Shown here in pieces: positions 49,729 to 60,978 of a stretch of 64,000 nt of DNA. This DNA comes from Durio zibethinus. Lineage: Eukaryota > Streptophyta > Magnoliopsida > Malvales > Malvaceae. The position numbers and the translations under genes are program-made. Below the pieces are notes generated by a model that was given only the letters and a program-made list of their open reading frames with translations, was not told the DNA's origin and searched no databases. How positions within the stretch are numbered: the stretch's first letter is position 1; each line of letters starts with the position of its first letter. The stretch lies in the NCBI RefSeq assembly GCF_002303985.1, contig NW_019167860.1:10276183-10340182 (forward strand), written 5' to 3'.

Positions 49729-52442
49729 GTGAATTAATATGGAGGTCTTTGTTTTTGTTGGAGAAGGACAAAGCTAAGAAGGGATATGTCACATGAAACC
49801 AGAGAAAGATTGCTTAAGAAATGCAGAGATGGAGAGAGAATACTGTAAAACTTAAAAGTAGTTTATTTGTGCAGTTTTTGCTGCTGGGAATGATTGTAAA
49901 TGACCTTGGAGTTTTGGTATACCTATAAAAATGCCATCACATGGGGTTTTTTTTTTTTTGGATGTGTCCTCTTCTGGTGTGAGTGTAACAGATTTGGCTC
50001 TGGTTTTGTACTCTTTTTGGGACTGAAAATGGCCTCTAGTTTTAGCTCTCCGGCCTAGGGCCAATGTTATACAATACCACTATAATCTTTCATTTATTTC
50101 TCATGCAAACTCCTACTGCATATATGAGATCTATTATAAGAAAATTGTACACAAATTTAGAAGAGTCTTGATCAAATATTCCAACAGGTTTGAGTGAAGA
50201 TGTTCGTCAATCTTACAAGTAATATTCAATAGTCATCATAAGGAAATCATATGCGAAATATGAAGTTGAATTTTTCTGTCCTTGTTTAGGAGTAGGGTAT
50301 CATCAAATATGGCAAAAGGATCAAGCAATTTCAATGTCCTTTCACCAACTAAAATTAGTAAGAACATCTAATATTAAGCTAAACCAAAGGAGCTTAATGG
50401 GAAAAATCAGCAGACATCACCATTGGAACTCGGATTGTTACTAAAAGCATTGCACCCTCTAATCCTGGGGCCCCTTGCCCTTTGGACAGCCTGTTTTGAA
50501 GGCAAGACCACGTTGCTAAGTTTACAATTATCTTTGGAATCCCATGCATATGATCACTATAAACACCTTAACCACGAGCAACTGCCCTTGCTTTGAATCA
50601 CCAAACACCCAGAGTCCCACTTCACAACTGATCATTTTTATGTTTATATGAGTGTTTTGAGAACATTTGCATGTTTGTGGGGAAGTAATTCCATTCACGC
50701 CCCATTAAAAGTGAAACAGACAAAGAGGTATGTTGGCTGGGGGTGGGGGGTCAAATGCCAATGCAGCTGGCTTGGAATTTACATATTTGGATATGGCATC
50801 TGACTCATTCAAGCCATCCTAGTTCATAAACATCATTGCAAATATCTTCTCATCAGTTTAAAGATGAGCCAGCTTTGTGTTATAATGTTCTGATTTTCAT
50901 GGGACCCAATGATGAATTTGGCTAAGAGATGATTGAAATGTTAACCACTTGGCAATCTAGAAAGTAAGATTCCATCCCATGACAGACAGACAAAGACAGT
51001 CAATAATTAGAAAAGTGAAATCTTATTTTTAGGTAAAGATAATGCTACTACTATATCAGTGAAAACTTAGCATCTTGTGCATATAAGACAGTTTAGTTTC
51101 CAAGGGCAAGGCAAATAAACAAGATTAAACAGCTAAGGATTTAAAAGGGACCATTACTGAATCTGATAGAGCTGCTGCAAAGACAAAAATGCTTTGCCTC
51201 AATCCATCCCCCACCTAAATCCCACCAGCACGATTTTGAAATGTAAACCCATATGCATTTACTGCAGACTCTTAAGTTTGATGGTTATAATAAAAATTTG
51301 TGATCCAATTGTTTTGACTATGGATAGATATATTTATGAAAAAGAAAAGGTTTAGGGCTAGCCCTAGTGTCGGTTCATGCATTGAATAGAAGAATGACAG
51401 AAGCTCTTGGTGACTTAAACTTTGAATGAAGGCGGAAATCAACTTTGATTTCAAGAGCATCAATTCCTGTAGGTGCCAACCTACCCTGCATGCACATATT
51501 AAAGGGCCAAAGGTTTCCAAAAGTGCAAGAAAAGTAACCTTGTTGTAGGCCCCTAATCTTCCACAGGGTTTGGACTATTTGCAGTTTGTCTCCTATTCTG
51601 TCCTATACCTTTACCTGCCTAGTGGCATTCTTATTTTCCTTTTTGTGGGCCCGCAGGCACAGTTAAGGTGCATGTGTCCTAAGAAATGGGCCTCACATTC
51701 TAATTTCAAAGTATGCTTTTGTTTTACGTACGGACATGACCCACCAACTAGAGGCCACTGGCCACCCCTTCCAGGTTTTCCCACCCCAAAAGGCCACAAG
51801 GTATCCACTATCCACTCCAGGGTACATTACTTGAACAGAATGGAAAAAATTTACCTATAGAACAAGACATTTTGAAACAAAAAGGGGAATTTGGTTGCTT
51901 TGCTTCACTGTTTTTCTTGTACCTCATTGTTTTTTTTTTCCCATAACTCTCTACCTCTATCCATCTTTCTCAAAAAATGTGTCCCAAAACAACTAAATTT
52001 GCCATCATTTTCACACCAGAGCTGTTGCAACTTGCAAACCAACTACAAACATAGAGACTGATCAACATTCCGAGAGGAAACATGGATGATGAAGACACCT
52101 CCTTTTATCTCCTTCGATGCTGACAAATTCATGTAGCTTCCTCATAAAAACAGAAAGGAGAAGCATGCACATGCACCGGCATACATTTTTATGACTACCA
52201 AGTACCAATACCATTTACCAAGTTACAAAATACATATGTACTGCTATAAAGTCTGGCTGCATCATCGCAGCCAGGTACACCCTCAAATTCTAAACAAAAA
52301 GAGGCTAAAAGAACTATCAATTGCAAAGTAAACCAATATGATATTACCCTGTTTCATTGTGAATCATGGCATTTTGATATTCCAGTCCTTTGTTCGACCC
52401 AATTTACGTTTCATAATTGGTTATTGAATCCTTCAAATCCAA

Positions 52443-52526
52443 CATCCCATCCTGCATGATAGCAGAAGATCATCCCATCCTGCATGATAGCAGAAGATCA
52501 TCCCATCCTGCAAGATCGCAGAAGAT
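52443..52526. repeat. 28-bp tandem repeat, three units
   Basis: Units 52443-52470 and 52471-52498 are identical (starting CATCCCATCCTGCATGATAG); the third, 52499-52526, differs at two positions, and a partial fourth CATCC follows. Confidence 0.93.
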
Positions 52527-53501
52527 CATCCTCATATTCCATCAGAAACTTCTTTTCAAATTCTTTTTGGTCCCATCTCGTGCCCTGGCTTTACCAATTT
52601 CTATCCCACCGAAACTCTGACATTAGAAAACTCAAACCTTTACTTTCAGAGAGTTTTCTGGTTATAAATACAAGTGATGGGCGCTAGAGATCAAAATTTT
52701 GCAAGATTTTGTTAACCCATGACTTCTGAAGAGCATAGTGTCTTAACGCGTGTTGTCCCCAGGAAAAGCTGTCTCAGCGTCGAAGTTGGATCAAATTGAC
52801 AAAACACAAAACCAGATTCAGCAAACTGTTAAGAAACTATGTCCTAACTTTTGATCTTACTTTCCCATTTTATGTTTCGTCTCGGCCAAGAAGCATACTT
52901 GTACTACAAGAATAACCATGGTTGCTGTGATTAAATATGGGTGACATAAAGAGCAAATAGCCTATAATTGTTTATTTGAGGTACAAGACAGTTCTCTTGA
53001 AGTCTTGACTAAAAGCCTGTAATATTTGGAAACAAGATACATCTCAAGATTCGGGTGACAAGTTCTGAAACACACTATAACTTTCCAATGTAATCCAATG
53101 AATAATGGTTGTAGCTATTCGCTTTTTCAAATTTTGGCTACATTTCACTTCTAGCAATAGCTAATTCAGCAATAGCCAATTCGAAAGTCGGATTGAAACA
53201 ATTAAGGTCTCTGATCTATTCAACATGGCATTGGTTGCAATGTGCAGAAACATAGATGGAGAGTTTGGGAGAACTTCAGTTCCTGAATGTTGAATGCTGA
53301 AACTAGTTATTAGTCAAAGATCCATATCCATGAGATCTTAGAAGTAAGCAACGGATGCCGGAAGGAACACTGATCCATAACAAGCACCAGGGAATTCTAT
53401 GTCTCTGAAATCAAGAACACAAATAGAAAACATTTTATTATGACATATTACTACTTACAGTTTTGACACAATAAAAGGTGTAATAATCATGAACAAAAAG
53501 A

Positions 53502-53682
53502 GGGAGCATTTCAACTACAATTCTTTTTACTATAATGCTATAATTGTCCGATAACAATCAAGAATTATGTGAGGGTCTACCACTTGTAAGAGTGGACTCC
53601 ATATAACATTTTGGTAGACCCTACATAACTCTAAAATCTAAATGGTTAATTGTAGTACAATTGTTATAGGTGATATGCTCCC
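53502..53682. mobile_element. Small MITE (181 bp) with perfect 9-bp target-site duplication
   Basis: The termini GGGAGCATTTCAACTACAAT and, on the other strand, GGGAGCATATCACCTATAAC form terminal inverted repeats; ACAAAAAGA flanks both sides (53493-53501 and 53683-53691). An inner palindrome GGGTCTACCA / TGGTAGACCC lies at 53573-53582 and 53612-53621. A 9-bp duplication favours a Mutator-like origin; an 8-bp hAT duplication is possible if the boundary shifts by one base. Confidence 0.82.
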
Positions 53683-54325
53683 ACAAAAAGAGTATTGAAC
53701 AATACAATCAGGCATTACACCTTTTTCCAAAGGAAGGCTCATATTCCCCATGACTTCAACACTAAACACTTAAATTCCAATTTTCCTAGGTAAAACAAAC
53801 ATGGTATGCTTAGAGGAAGTGTGATTTGTATTCTGATTTGTAATAGTCTTTACCTTCTATCAATAAGCAGATACCCCTGCTGATAAATATAACACTAACA
53901 ATCTTACTTTTTTAGTTCTCAGGATTTGGAAGGGGAAAACTATCATTTTAAGTTTAGGCAAAGAATCTCACTTGAAAATAAAACTATCTACCAGATTAAA
54001 ATAGTCTAAACACAAGGCTGTAGTTTAAATTGCTACCAACCATAAGCATTTTAATAATGAAACAGAGAGAAGAAAACCTCTATGAAGCATCATTCATGCA
54101 AATTCCTAATTCTTGAATGAAGCGGAAATGTCAAAATTTTAACTTCATCAATAATTGATAAATAAGAGTCAAACACAATATTCTCACAGCCACAGTTCCT
54201 AAGAGCAACAATCTAAAAACTTTAATTAAAACTAAAAATGTTATCCCTTGAAATTAATCTAATCTCAAGTTCTTGACTGTTCAACTTGACATGAGAGAAA
54301 CAACTTCAAAAAATAATATTGCATA

Positions 54326-55867
54326 CTAACCATTTTTCTTTGCATGCCACTTTTCTATGCTCCCATACCAGTTCCATTGGAAAAATAAACCTATAAGACG
54401 AAATAAACCAGCAAAAACCACCTCAATGGATGCCATCCAGAAAGATCTTTGAGGGGACAAACCGGCAGTCGCTATAGCGAGAATGTGCCCCTCAAAGTTG
54501 CAAGGGACAACGAAACTTCCAGATTTGATGCCATCTAAAGCTTTCTTGGCAACTTCATCAGCTTTCATTAAACCAGAGGAGGCTGCTAGAATATTAGTGA
54601 GCTCAGGTCTAACTTTATTTTCTGCAGAAGTTCAGCCTTTAGTAAATAAATGCAAATGCTTGTTACAAAATACAATGAGTTATAGCATATGGTTATCTCA
54701 TACTCTAATTTACTATTGAGAAACACAATTGGATGTAGGAAAACAGAAGTTGAGGTACTCTAATTTGTCAATGATTCCCATTTCAAATATGTTTCCAGCC
54801 CTTTGATTGCATTAGAATCAATGAATAACTACCATCCGAGTGAACTTCTCCATGTCTATTTAGATTGATAGCTACAATCATGTTCTACAAGTGGTCAAAA
54901 GCTGTTAATCTCATTATTCTTCACATCCATAATAATTTGAACTGATTAATTATAACGGAGAACGATGACATCTCACAGCTTTACAAAACGCAGCCGGCTG
55001 ATTACTAGTAAACACAGGTTACCAACAAGCAATGCAACTTGATGCAGTTTAAGGTTCAAAGAAATGGGTCTCAAACCTTGCTCAAAACCAGGGGTCTCGA
55101 TATCTGGTGGGAATATAACAGAGACATGGACATTATCTGCAATAACCTCCTGTTGCAATGCTTCTGCTAATCCACGGAGCCCAAATTTACTGGCGGAGTA
55201 CGCTGTGTAACCATAAATTCCCACCTACATATCCATAATACAAAGTTCAATTGCAACTAAACAACAAAGATTATTACTTCTGATGATTAGTCAGTTCCAA
55301 AATGCTTATTACAAAACAAATGCTAACTAATACTCAATGATTTGACCACTGACCTGACCAGCTTGGGAAGAGATAAGAGCGATGGAGGTAGGTTCACGAT
55401 CCTTCCTCACCTTCATCAACGGCAAGGCAGCTTTGATGACATTAAAACTCCCTATCAAATTCACATCTATCATAAACCTGACCTCATCCAATTCCTGCTT
55501 CTCCAGCTCCTGAGGCACAAAAACTCCCTGGTTAACCACCAAAACATCGATGGGTCCCGCATCGTTAACCGCCCTCTGAACGGCGTTGTAGTCACGAACA
55601 TCAGCAGAAAAGATCGAAACGTCGACTCCGGAGGAAAGGCGAATCGATTTTTTCGCTTCTTCGAGTTTGGTAAGAGAGCGAGCTAAGAGGGATACTCGGG
55701 CTCCCTGGGAAGCCGCCTGATGGGCTAAGGCTAGCCCGATGCCGCTTGACCCCCCCTGTTATGAACACGTAGCGGTTTTTGATTGGGATGTTCACGGGAC
55801 GAGGACGGACTATGAAGTAGAGTAGGAGGAGAAGGAAGGGAAGCAGAATTAAAGCAGAAAGCACCAT
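54326..55867 (-). CDS. TSC10A: 3-ketodihydrosphingosine reductase (TSC10), with a +1 frameshift in this sequence
   Basis: Three exons (minus, coding order): 55354-55867, 55077-55224, 54326-54621. It reduces 3-ketosphinganine to sphinganine with NADPH in sphingolipid synthesis at the ER. Seen: an N-terminal membrane anchor (about 2-20); the Rossmann start YVFITGG followed, one base out of frame, by SSGIGLALAHQAAS; NQG in VVNQGVF; catalytic Ser in LISSQAG; Y180-x3-K184 in YSASK; and a C-terminal hydrophobic segment. The run of seven C at 55750-55756 (seven G on the coding strand) is one base too long: removing one gives 957 nt and 318 aa, close to the family's usual approximately 327 aa. As written, translation leaves the frame after residue 39 and stops near 55601. 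Downstream exons are otherwise clean, so a sequencing or assembly slip is as likely as a real null allele. The TAG at 54326 is the assumed end; a further 3' exon cannot be excluded. Confidence 0.88.
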
Positions 55868-56149
55868 TGACGGCGGTGATGTGGGTGACGACAGGAGCTG
55901 TGAAAGAGTGCTTGCGAAAGATGGTTTTGATTTTGCTGGTGGGAAGTTTTTTCTGTGGCTGTGGAACAGTTTGTTACGGGCTTGAGGGAAAACAGGTTCG
56001 AAGGCTGTTGTCTGCTTTGATTGGGCCTCTGGAAATTGACTCAAAGGTTATCTACTTTGATTGGGCCCCGGCAAAATAGTTTAGGTTGTTGTCTACCTTG
56101 GTGGATTTGAATGTCGTCATTACGTGAATCATAAACCCAGGCCCACACT

Positions 56150-56640
56150 CCCTTTTTTTTTTTTTATCAATCTCAAAATGTTGAAATTTGAACTCAAACT
56201 TGACTTGAAATTTATTGTTTAAAACTTAATTTGAATTCAATTAAATTTTAAAGTTTAAATTGGAATGAATTCTTTGAACTCACTTGATTAAATTTATTTA
56301 TCAAATAAAAAAAAAGTTTGATTCTCATGTTTGACTTTAACCTTGATTATTTGTATTTGAACTCGAATTTTAATTTATATATATAAAGATAAAATAATAA
56401 TTTTTTAATTAAAATAAAAAATATATATTAAAATATAAAAATTTGATTAAGTTCGTAAATTATTCGAATCAAATATTAAAATATTTAATATAGGCTCATT
56501 CAATAAATCAAATTATTTGAATTGGAGCTTAATTCGACAATAATTAAACTAAATTTACATTTTATTCAAGTCGAACTCAAATACCTCACGAGAATTGATA
56601 TATCATTTACACATTTACTTATAATAACTCAAAATTTAAA
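56150..56640 (+). repeat. Dispersed AT-rich repeat, copy C
   Basis: Shares with copy B the ordered words AATTAAAATAA, ATATAAAAATTTGATTAA, TTCGT, TTCGA-AATAATTAAA and ATTTTATTCAA over about 250 bp. Boundaries are approximate. Confidence 0.6.
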
Positions 56641-57659
56641 AATTTAAAAACTAATCTAAAATGATATAAATTTAAATTGATTTGATTTTAAAAATTAACA
56701 ATTTAAATCCAAAATGACTTAATCTCAAACAACCCGAGTTTCCTATACACAAATGATCAGAAACAAAGATCTAAAACTCGCATATAGCAGATGGCAAAAT
56801 AGATTGACTTAACGATTTGGTTACTATTGTTTGTGCATTCTGTGAAATGGTAACCATTTCTACATCATGTATATTTTTAAAGAAACCAGAAGGTGATAAA
56901 ACAGGAGGATTTCATCGTACTTAAGACATGATGCCAATTTGGTATCTTATATCAAGTTTATTTAAATGAATGGTAAGATTGAAAATATTAATAAAAATTA
57001 TTATATTTACGATTGAAAAAAATAATAAAAAAATTTTTTATTAAATAAATTTCATTGAAATAAACATTTAAAGTTAACTAATATTATGATAAATTTGATC
57101 ATACCATACTAAAAATACGATAAAACCTAAATTAAGCTAAAAAAAACCACTTCTGTGGAACAATCATTCAATCAGATGTGAACTTCTAAATGAGTCAACT
57201 TCACAATCTGGAAAGGGCTTGTATTTGATTGACAGCAATGAAAATCTCTGGTCAAAATCCTCCAGGTTGGTGTTGGGATTTTAAAACCTGTTTGTGTAGC
57301 CAAACTCTTTACAAGGGAAAGGGTTCGGATGAATGAGTTAATACATTATAAAGTTAAAGTAAAAGAGCAGTCAGTTACCGGCGTGAAATCATCCGGGAAG
57401 ATCTCTCTCCATCTTTTAAATTGCCTCTAATACCGAAGCACAGTTACGGCTACACAAGGGAAATGGCTTGCTCCAGTAGAAATGATTGTCCGTAAGAAGA
57501 TTTAAAGTCTGTCAGAAAATGTATAATAGCTATACATTTGAATTCAGAACTCCTCGTACATGTCTTTCAAATTTTAAAAAGCAGACAGTAACACCACACT
57601 GAATGAAATGATAGGCGAGTATATATTACCCACTTTTTAAACCATTTTGTTACAGTTCT

Positions 57660-57681
57660 ATATATATATATATATATATAT
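57660..57681. repeat. (TA)n microsatellite
   Basis: A pure TA tract of about 22 bp. Confidence 0.93.
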
Positions 57682-58119
57682 GATTTGCCTCAAATTATGC
57701 TATCAACTTACAATAAGTTTAGATAATATAAATTTTAGTTGGACTCTTATATTTTGTGCATTCAAAAGGATTTAAACGTATAACATCTTATTCGAGTGAG
57801 TTAAATAAATAGAATTAGATGTTAAAAATAAATAAAAATTAAAAAAAAAGAGTTATCAATAAGCTCTTCTAAATTTAATAACCAAAAGGGTTGTATTTCT
57901 TTTTCTTGCTTTCAGACTTAGGGGAGAAAACTAAAACATTATCATTGTTACTCAATCTTGAAATTCTTTTGCGCTTTGGGTTAGTTACCTGGCTTCTATT
58001 TGAAGATTCAGGGGGACAAGAGAGGAGCCTGATAAAGATAAAAAAAAAACAAGTAAAAGAACAAAACATTGAACTTGCTTTTGAAAACAATGCATAGTAT
58101 AATAATCGAATTTATTTTT

Positions 58120-58320
58120 ACATGTCAATTGAATTTAATCAAGTGAGTTTAAATGACTTGATTTTTAGTTCAAATCGAGTTCGAATTAAAAAATTAAAAT
58201 TCAATCAAATTCAAACAGAATTTCAAAACTCAAATTTAGAATCGAACTTGAACTTGAACTTAATACTATATCGATTCGAATTCGATCAATTACACCGTTT
58301 AAATATAATTACAATGTAAT
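58120..58320 (-). repeat. Dispersed AT-rich repeat, copy D
   Basis: Read on the minus strand it begins GTGTAATTGATCGAATTCGA and tracks the start of copy B for about 70 bp with few differences. It appears to be a shorter or truncated member. Confidence 0.6.
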
Positions 58321-59794
58321 TGTGTAATCCAAACAATCAATTGAGGTGCAATTGCACCAAAAAGTTACTCCATCGCACTATAACGCCGGTGTGATTGAAT
58401 CCAAATGAGCTCTAAATGTTGGAAGTTTAACACGCAAGTTTAAGATTGAGAACTTTGAGATACAAGCAACAATGGGGTTAGTTGGAGTCTTGAACACAAG
58501 CTTTAATTGAAACAAATTGGACAGGTGAGTTCTTAAGGATCAATTTCCATGAGGGATATAAAACTTGGCGCCAAAGCAATTTAAACTTGAAATATTATGA
58601 CTTGGTTGGGGTTTCAAATTTTGAAAATGAAAAAAAAAAAAAATTTACCACTTGGCTTGAGCCTGATTCGCCAATGCCCCTCCCTGGTACTCAACTTTTG
58701 GTTGTTTGAATTGAAAGAAGTTGTTCAAAAAACAAAAGGAATGAATTCGATTTCAGAGGTTTCTCCATTGTCACATTTGTGGTAGACAATTCGAATGATC
58801 TGTCCACCAAGTACAATGGGCTAAGATGGTAGGGAAACCAGGTCCATGAGTCAATGGATAACCATGGCCCATTGGAGACTAAAGAAATTTGAATTTACTA
58901 GCCATGATCAGCCAATCTCTTGACCAGTTCCACAGATACACCAGTCTGAGAACTGCTTCCCGTGCTTTTCCTGTACTTGAGTTACATCTACTGTTGAGGT
59001 CACCGAAGCTCCAGGCCCCGATCCATGGCGTATGTCCTTGTCAACTTGGCGTTCCAGGCCAAAACCTGATGACTAAAATCATCAAAACGAAATTTAAACG
59101 CAATATGAGTTCAGTGTCAAAACGACATTTTAAAGAGATAGAAAACAGAGACCAAATGGAAATCCATGCATCATTGAATTTCTCGTTTAATTGTTATATC
59201 TGGTCAACTTCGCCTAATCAATACATGCTCGATTATCATATCACCACCAATAAAGGTTAACATTCAGATTTTTCGTCATAAAACTCAGTCACTCCTTATT
59301 AAAGAAAGTTATATTCATCACTTCACTCATGTCCCATCAAAACATTATCTTAAAACTATACACTTAGCTTTGAACTTTCTTATTATAATTAAATGTAATT
59401 TATAATCATTCATGAAATCTCTTTTTAAGCTTCATAAAAATTTAATATTAATTATCAATTATTTCAATCATATTATTTTTTTTATCTCATATATAAAATA
59501 AAAAAAAGTCAAATTCATATAAATTAAGAATCCGAAGTTTTTATCGTACTTTTTACTTACTTTCTTTTTCATCATATTTTTATATTTTTATTGATATGAA
59601 CATCAAAACATGTCTCAAATAATTAATTATGTCATTTTTGACCGTATTTTCTAATTAAAGATCTAAACTCGCTTTTACTCAATCTTCAATCAGCTTTTCT
59701 TCGACTAAAACACCATCAATAAACTTGATACGAACTTCGATATTATGGCCATTTTTTTTTTCACAGAAATGGCCGATCACAGACATGAATTGTT

Positions 59795-59990
59795 GCTGCT
59801 ACAAAATTGTTTTTAAGGCAGTGAGGAAGATGTATGGAATTCGAGAAACACGTTCCCATGCTGACTTGCCATTTTCATGTCTTAGAGAAAAAAAGCTGCT
59901 AGAAAATTGTTTTTAAGACATTGAGGGAGATGCATGGAATTCAAGAAACACGTTTCCTTTTTCCCCATGCCGACCTGCCATTTTCAGTTG
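59795..59990. repeat. Direct tandem duplication, period 100 bp
   Basis: The segment from 59795 (GCTGCTACAAAATTGTTTTT) recurs from 59895 (GCTGCTAGAAAATTGTTTTT), followed in both by ATGGAATTC-AGAAACACGTT, a CCCATGC-GAC word and TGCCATTTTCA. About 10-15% divergence plus small indels. Confidence 0.85.
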
Positions 59991-60968
59991 TGTTTGGTTT
60001 TTCCATGTCCACGAGCCACGTACGTCTTTTACATAAATGGAAGCAACAAAATAAAAGGTGTTTAGAAGAAGCTTTGGGGCTTAAAAATTCAATAGTGCCT
60101 ATCACCAAGAATGTCGGTTAGTCGCTAAGAAGCTTCATTTTTCTTAAATAAAATTTCGTTTTCAAATCTTATGAATAAAAAAATAGATGTTGAAAGAACT
60201 TATCTTTTTATAAAATTTGATCTAACTCAATTTTAAATTAATTAAAATTTAAAATAATTATCAAATATCAAAAGATTCCAAATAAAAAAAAATTCAATAT
60301 TGTACATTGAAACTTAATTAAGTATGAGTCTAATTGGTGAATGATCATCAAAAACATCATGGATCATTAAATTTTAATCTTTTAAAATTATTTTATTTTA
60401 ATTTTTCCATTTAATTGCTGCATTAAATTTTATATAATATCCACATTATAAATTATTTAAAATATCATTTAATATCATCATGAAAATTTAATTTAATGAT
60501 ATTAAAATTTATTTTTAAAATTAAGAATTTTTAATTTAAATTTCATCTAATGATTAAAATTTAAAATCTCATATAATTTATTAATAAAATATTATATTTG
60601 TTAATACAATCTTAATTTAATGATTAAAATTATAAGATTTTAAATTTAAATTTCATTATATATGCATTTAATTTAATTTTATGTTAAATTATTTAATAAA
60701 TTTTAATTAATTAATTAATTAATTTGTCTGATTTTTTAATAATATAATATTTAATTATAATCATTTTCAAAAAATAAGATATTATGTCTTAATTTTAATA
60801 ATCAAATTTTAATTTATAATATTTAAAAAATATAAAAATATCATTTATCATCAACAATGCAAGTGCTATGACTCTCACCAAATCTCAGCCGCTAGGACCC
60901 ACATCTACTGCAAATCAGACGGTGACGTACGATGTATCCGGATGTTTACCAGATTCACCACTTAATCT

Positions 60969-60978
60969 GACACGTGTC
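60969..60978. promoter_or_regulatory. Palindromic G-box GACACGTGTC
   Basis: A perfect 10-bp palindrome containing CACGTG lies in a moderately GC-rich island (about 60860-61000) within AT-rich DNA. It may belong to a promoter of a gene beyond the window; no gene it could serve is visible nearby. Confidence 0.4.

Larger units (their letters stand above)
48964..54325. other. Intergenic region between LRR-kinase start and TSC10 3' end
   Basis: About 48964-49900 should be the LRR-kinase leader and promoter, with a GA microsatellite. From 50000 to 54325 I see no gene: ORFs at 49852, 51272, 51570, 51611 and 52417 have no recognisable homology or exon partners. A 28-bp tandem repeat and a MITE in this stretch are listed separately. 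Confidence 0.5.

Noticed and set aside
51570..51860. 96-codon ORF and its antisense partner at 51611-51808
   Set aside because: Both strands open over the same stretch without homology; treated as chance.
58889..59260. 123-codon ORF in the gene-poor right end
   Set aside because: No recognisable domain, unremarkable composition and no splice partners.
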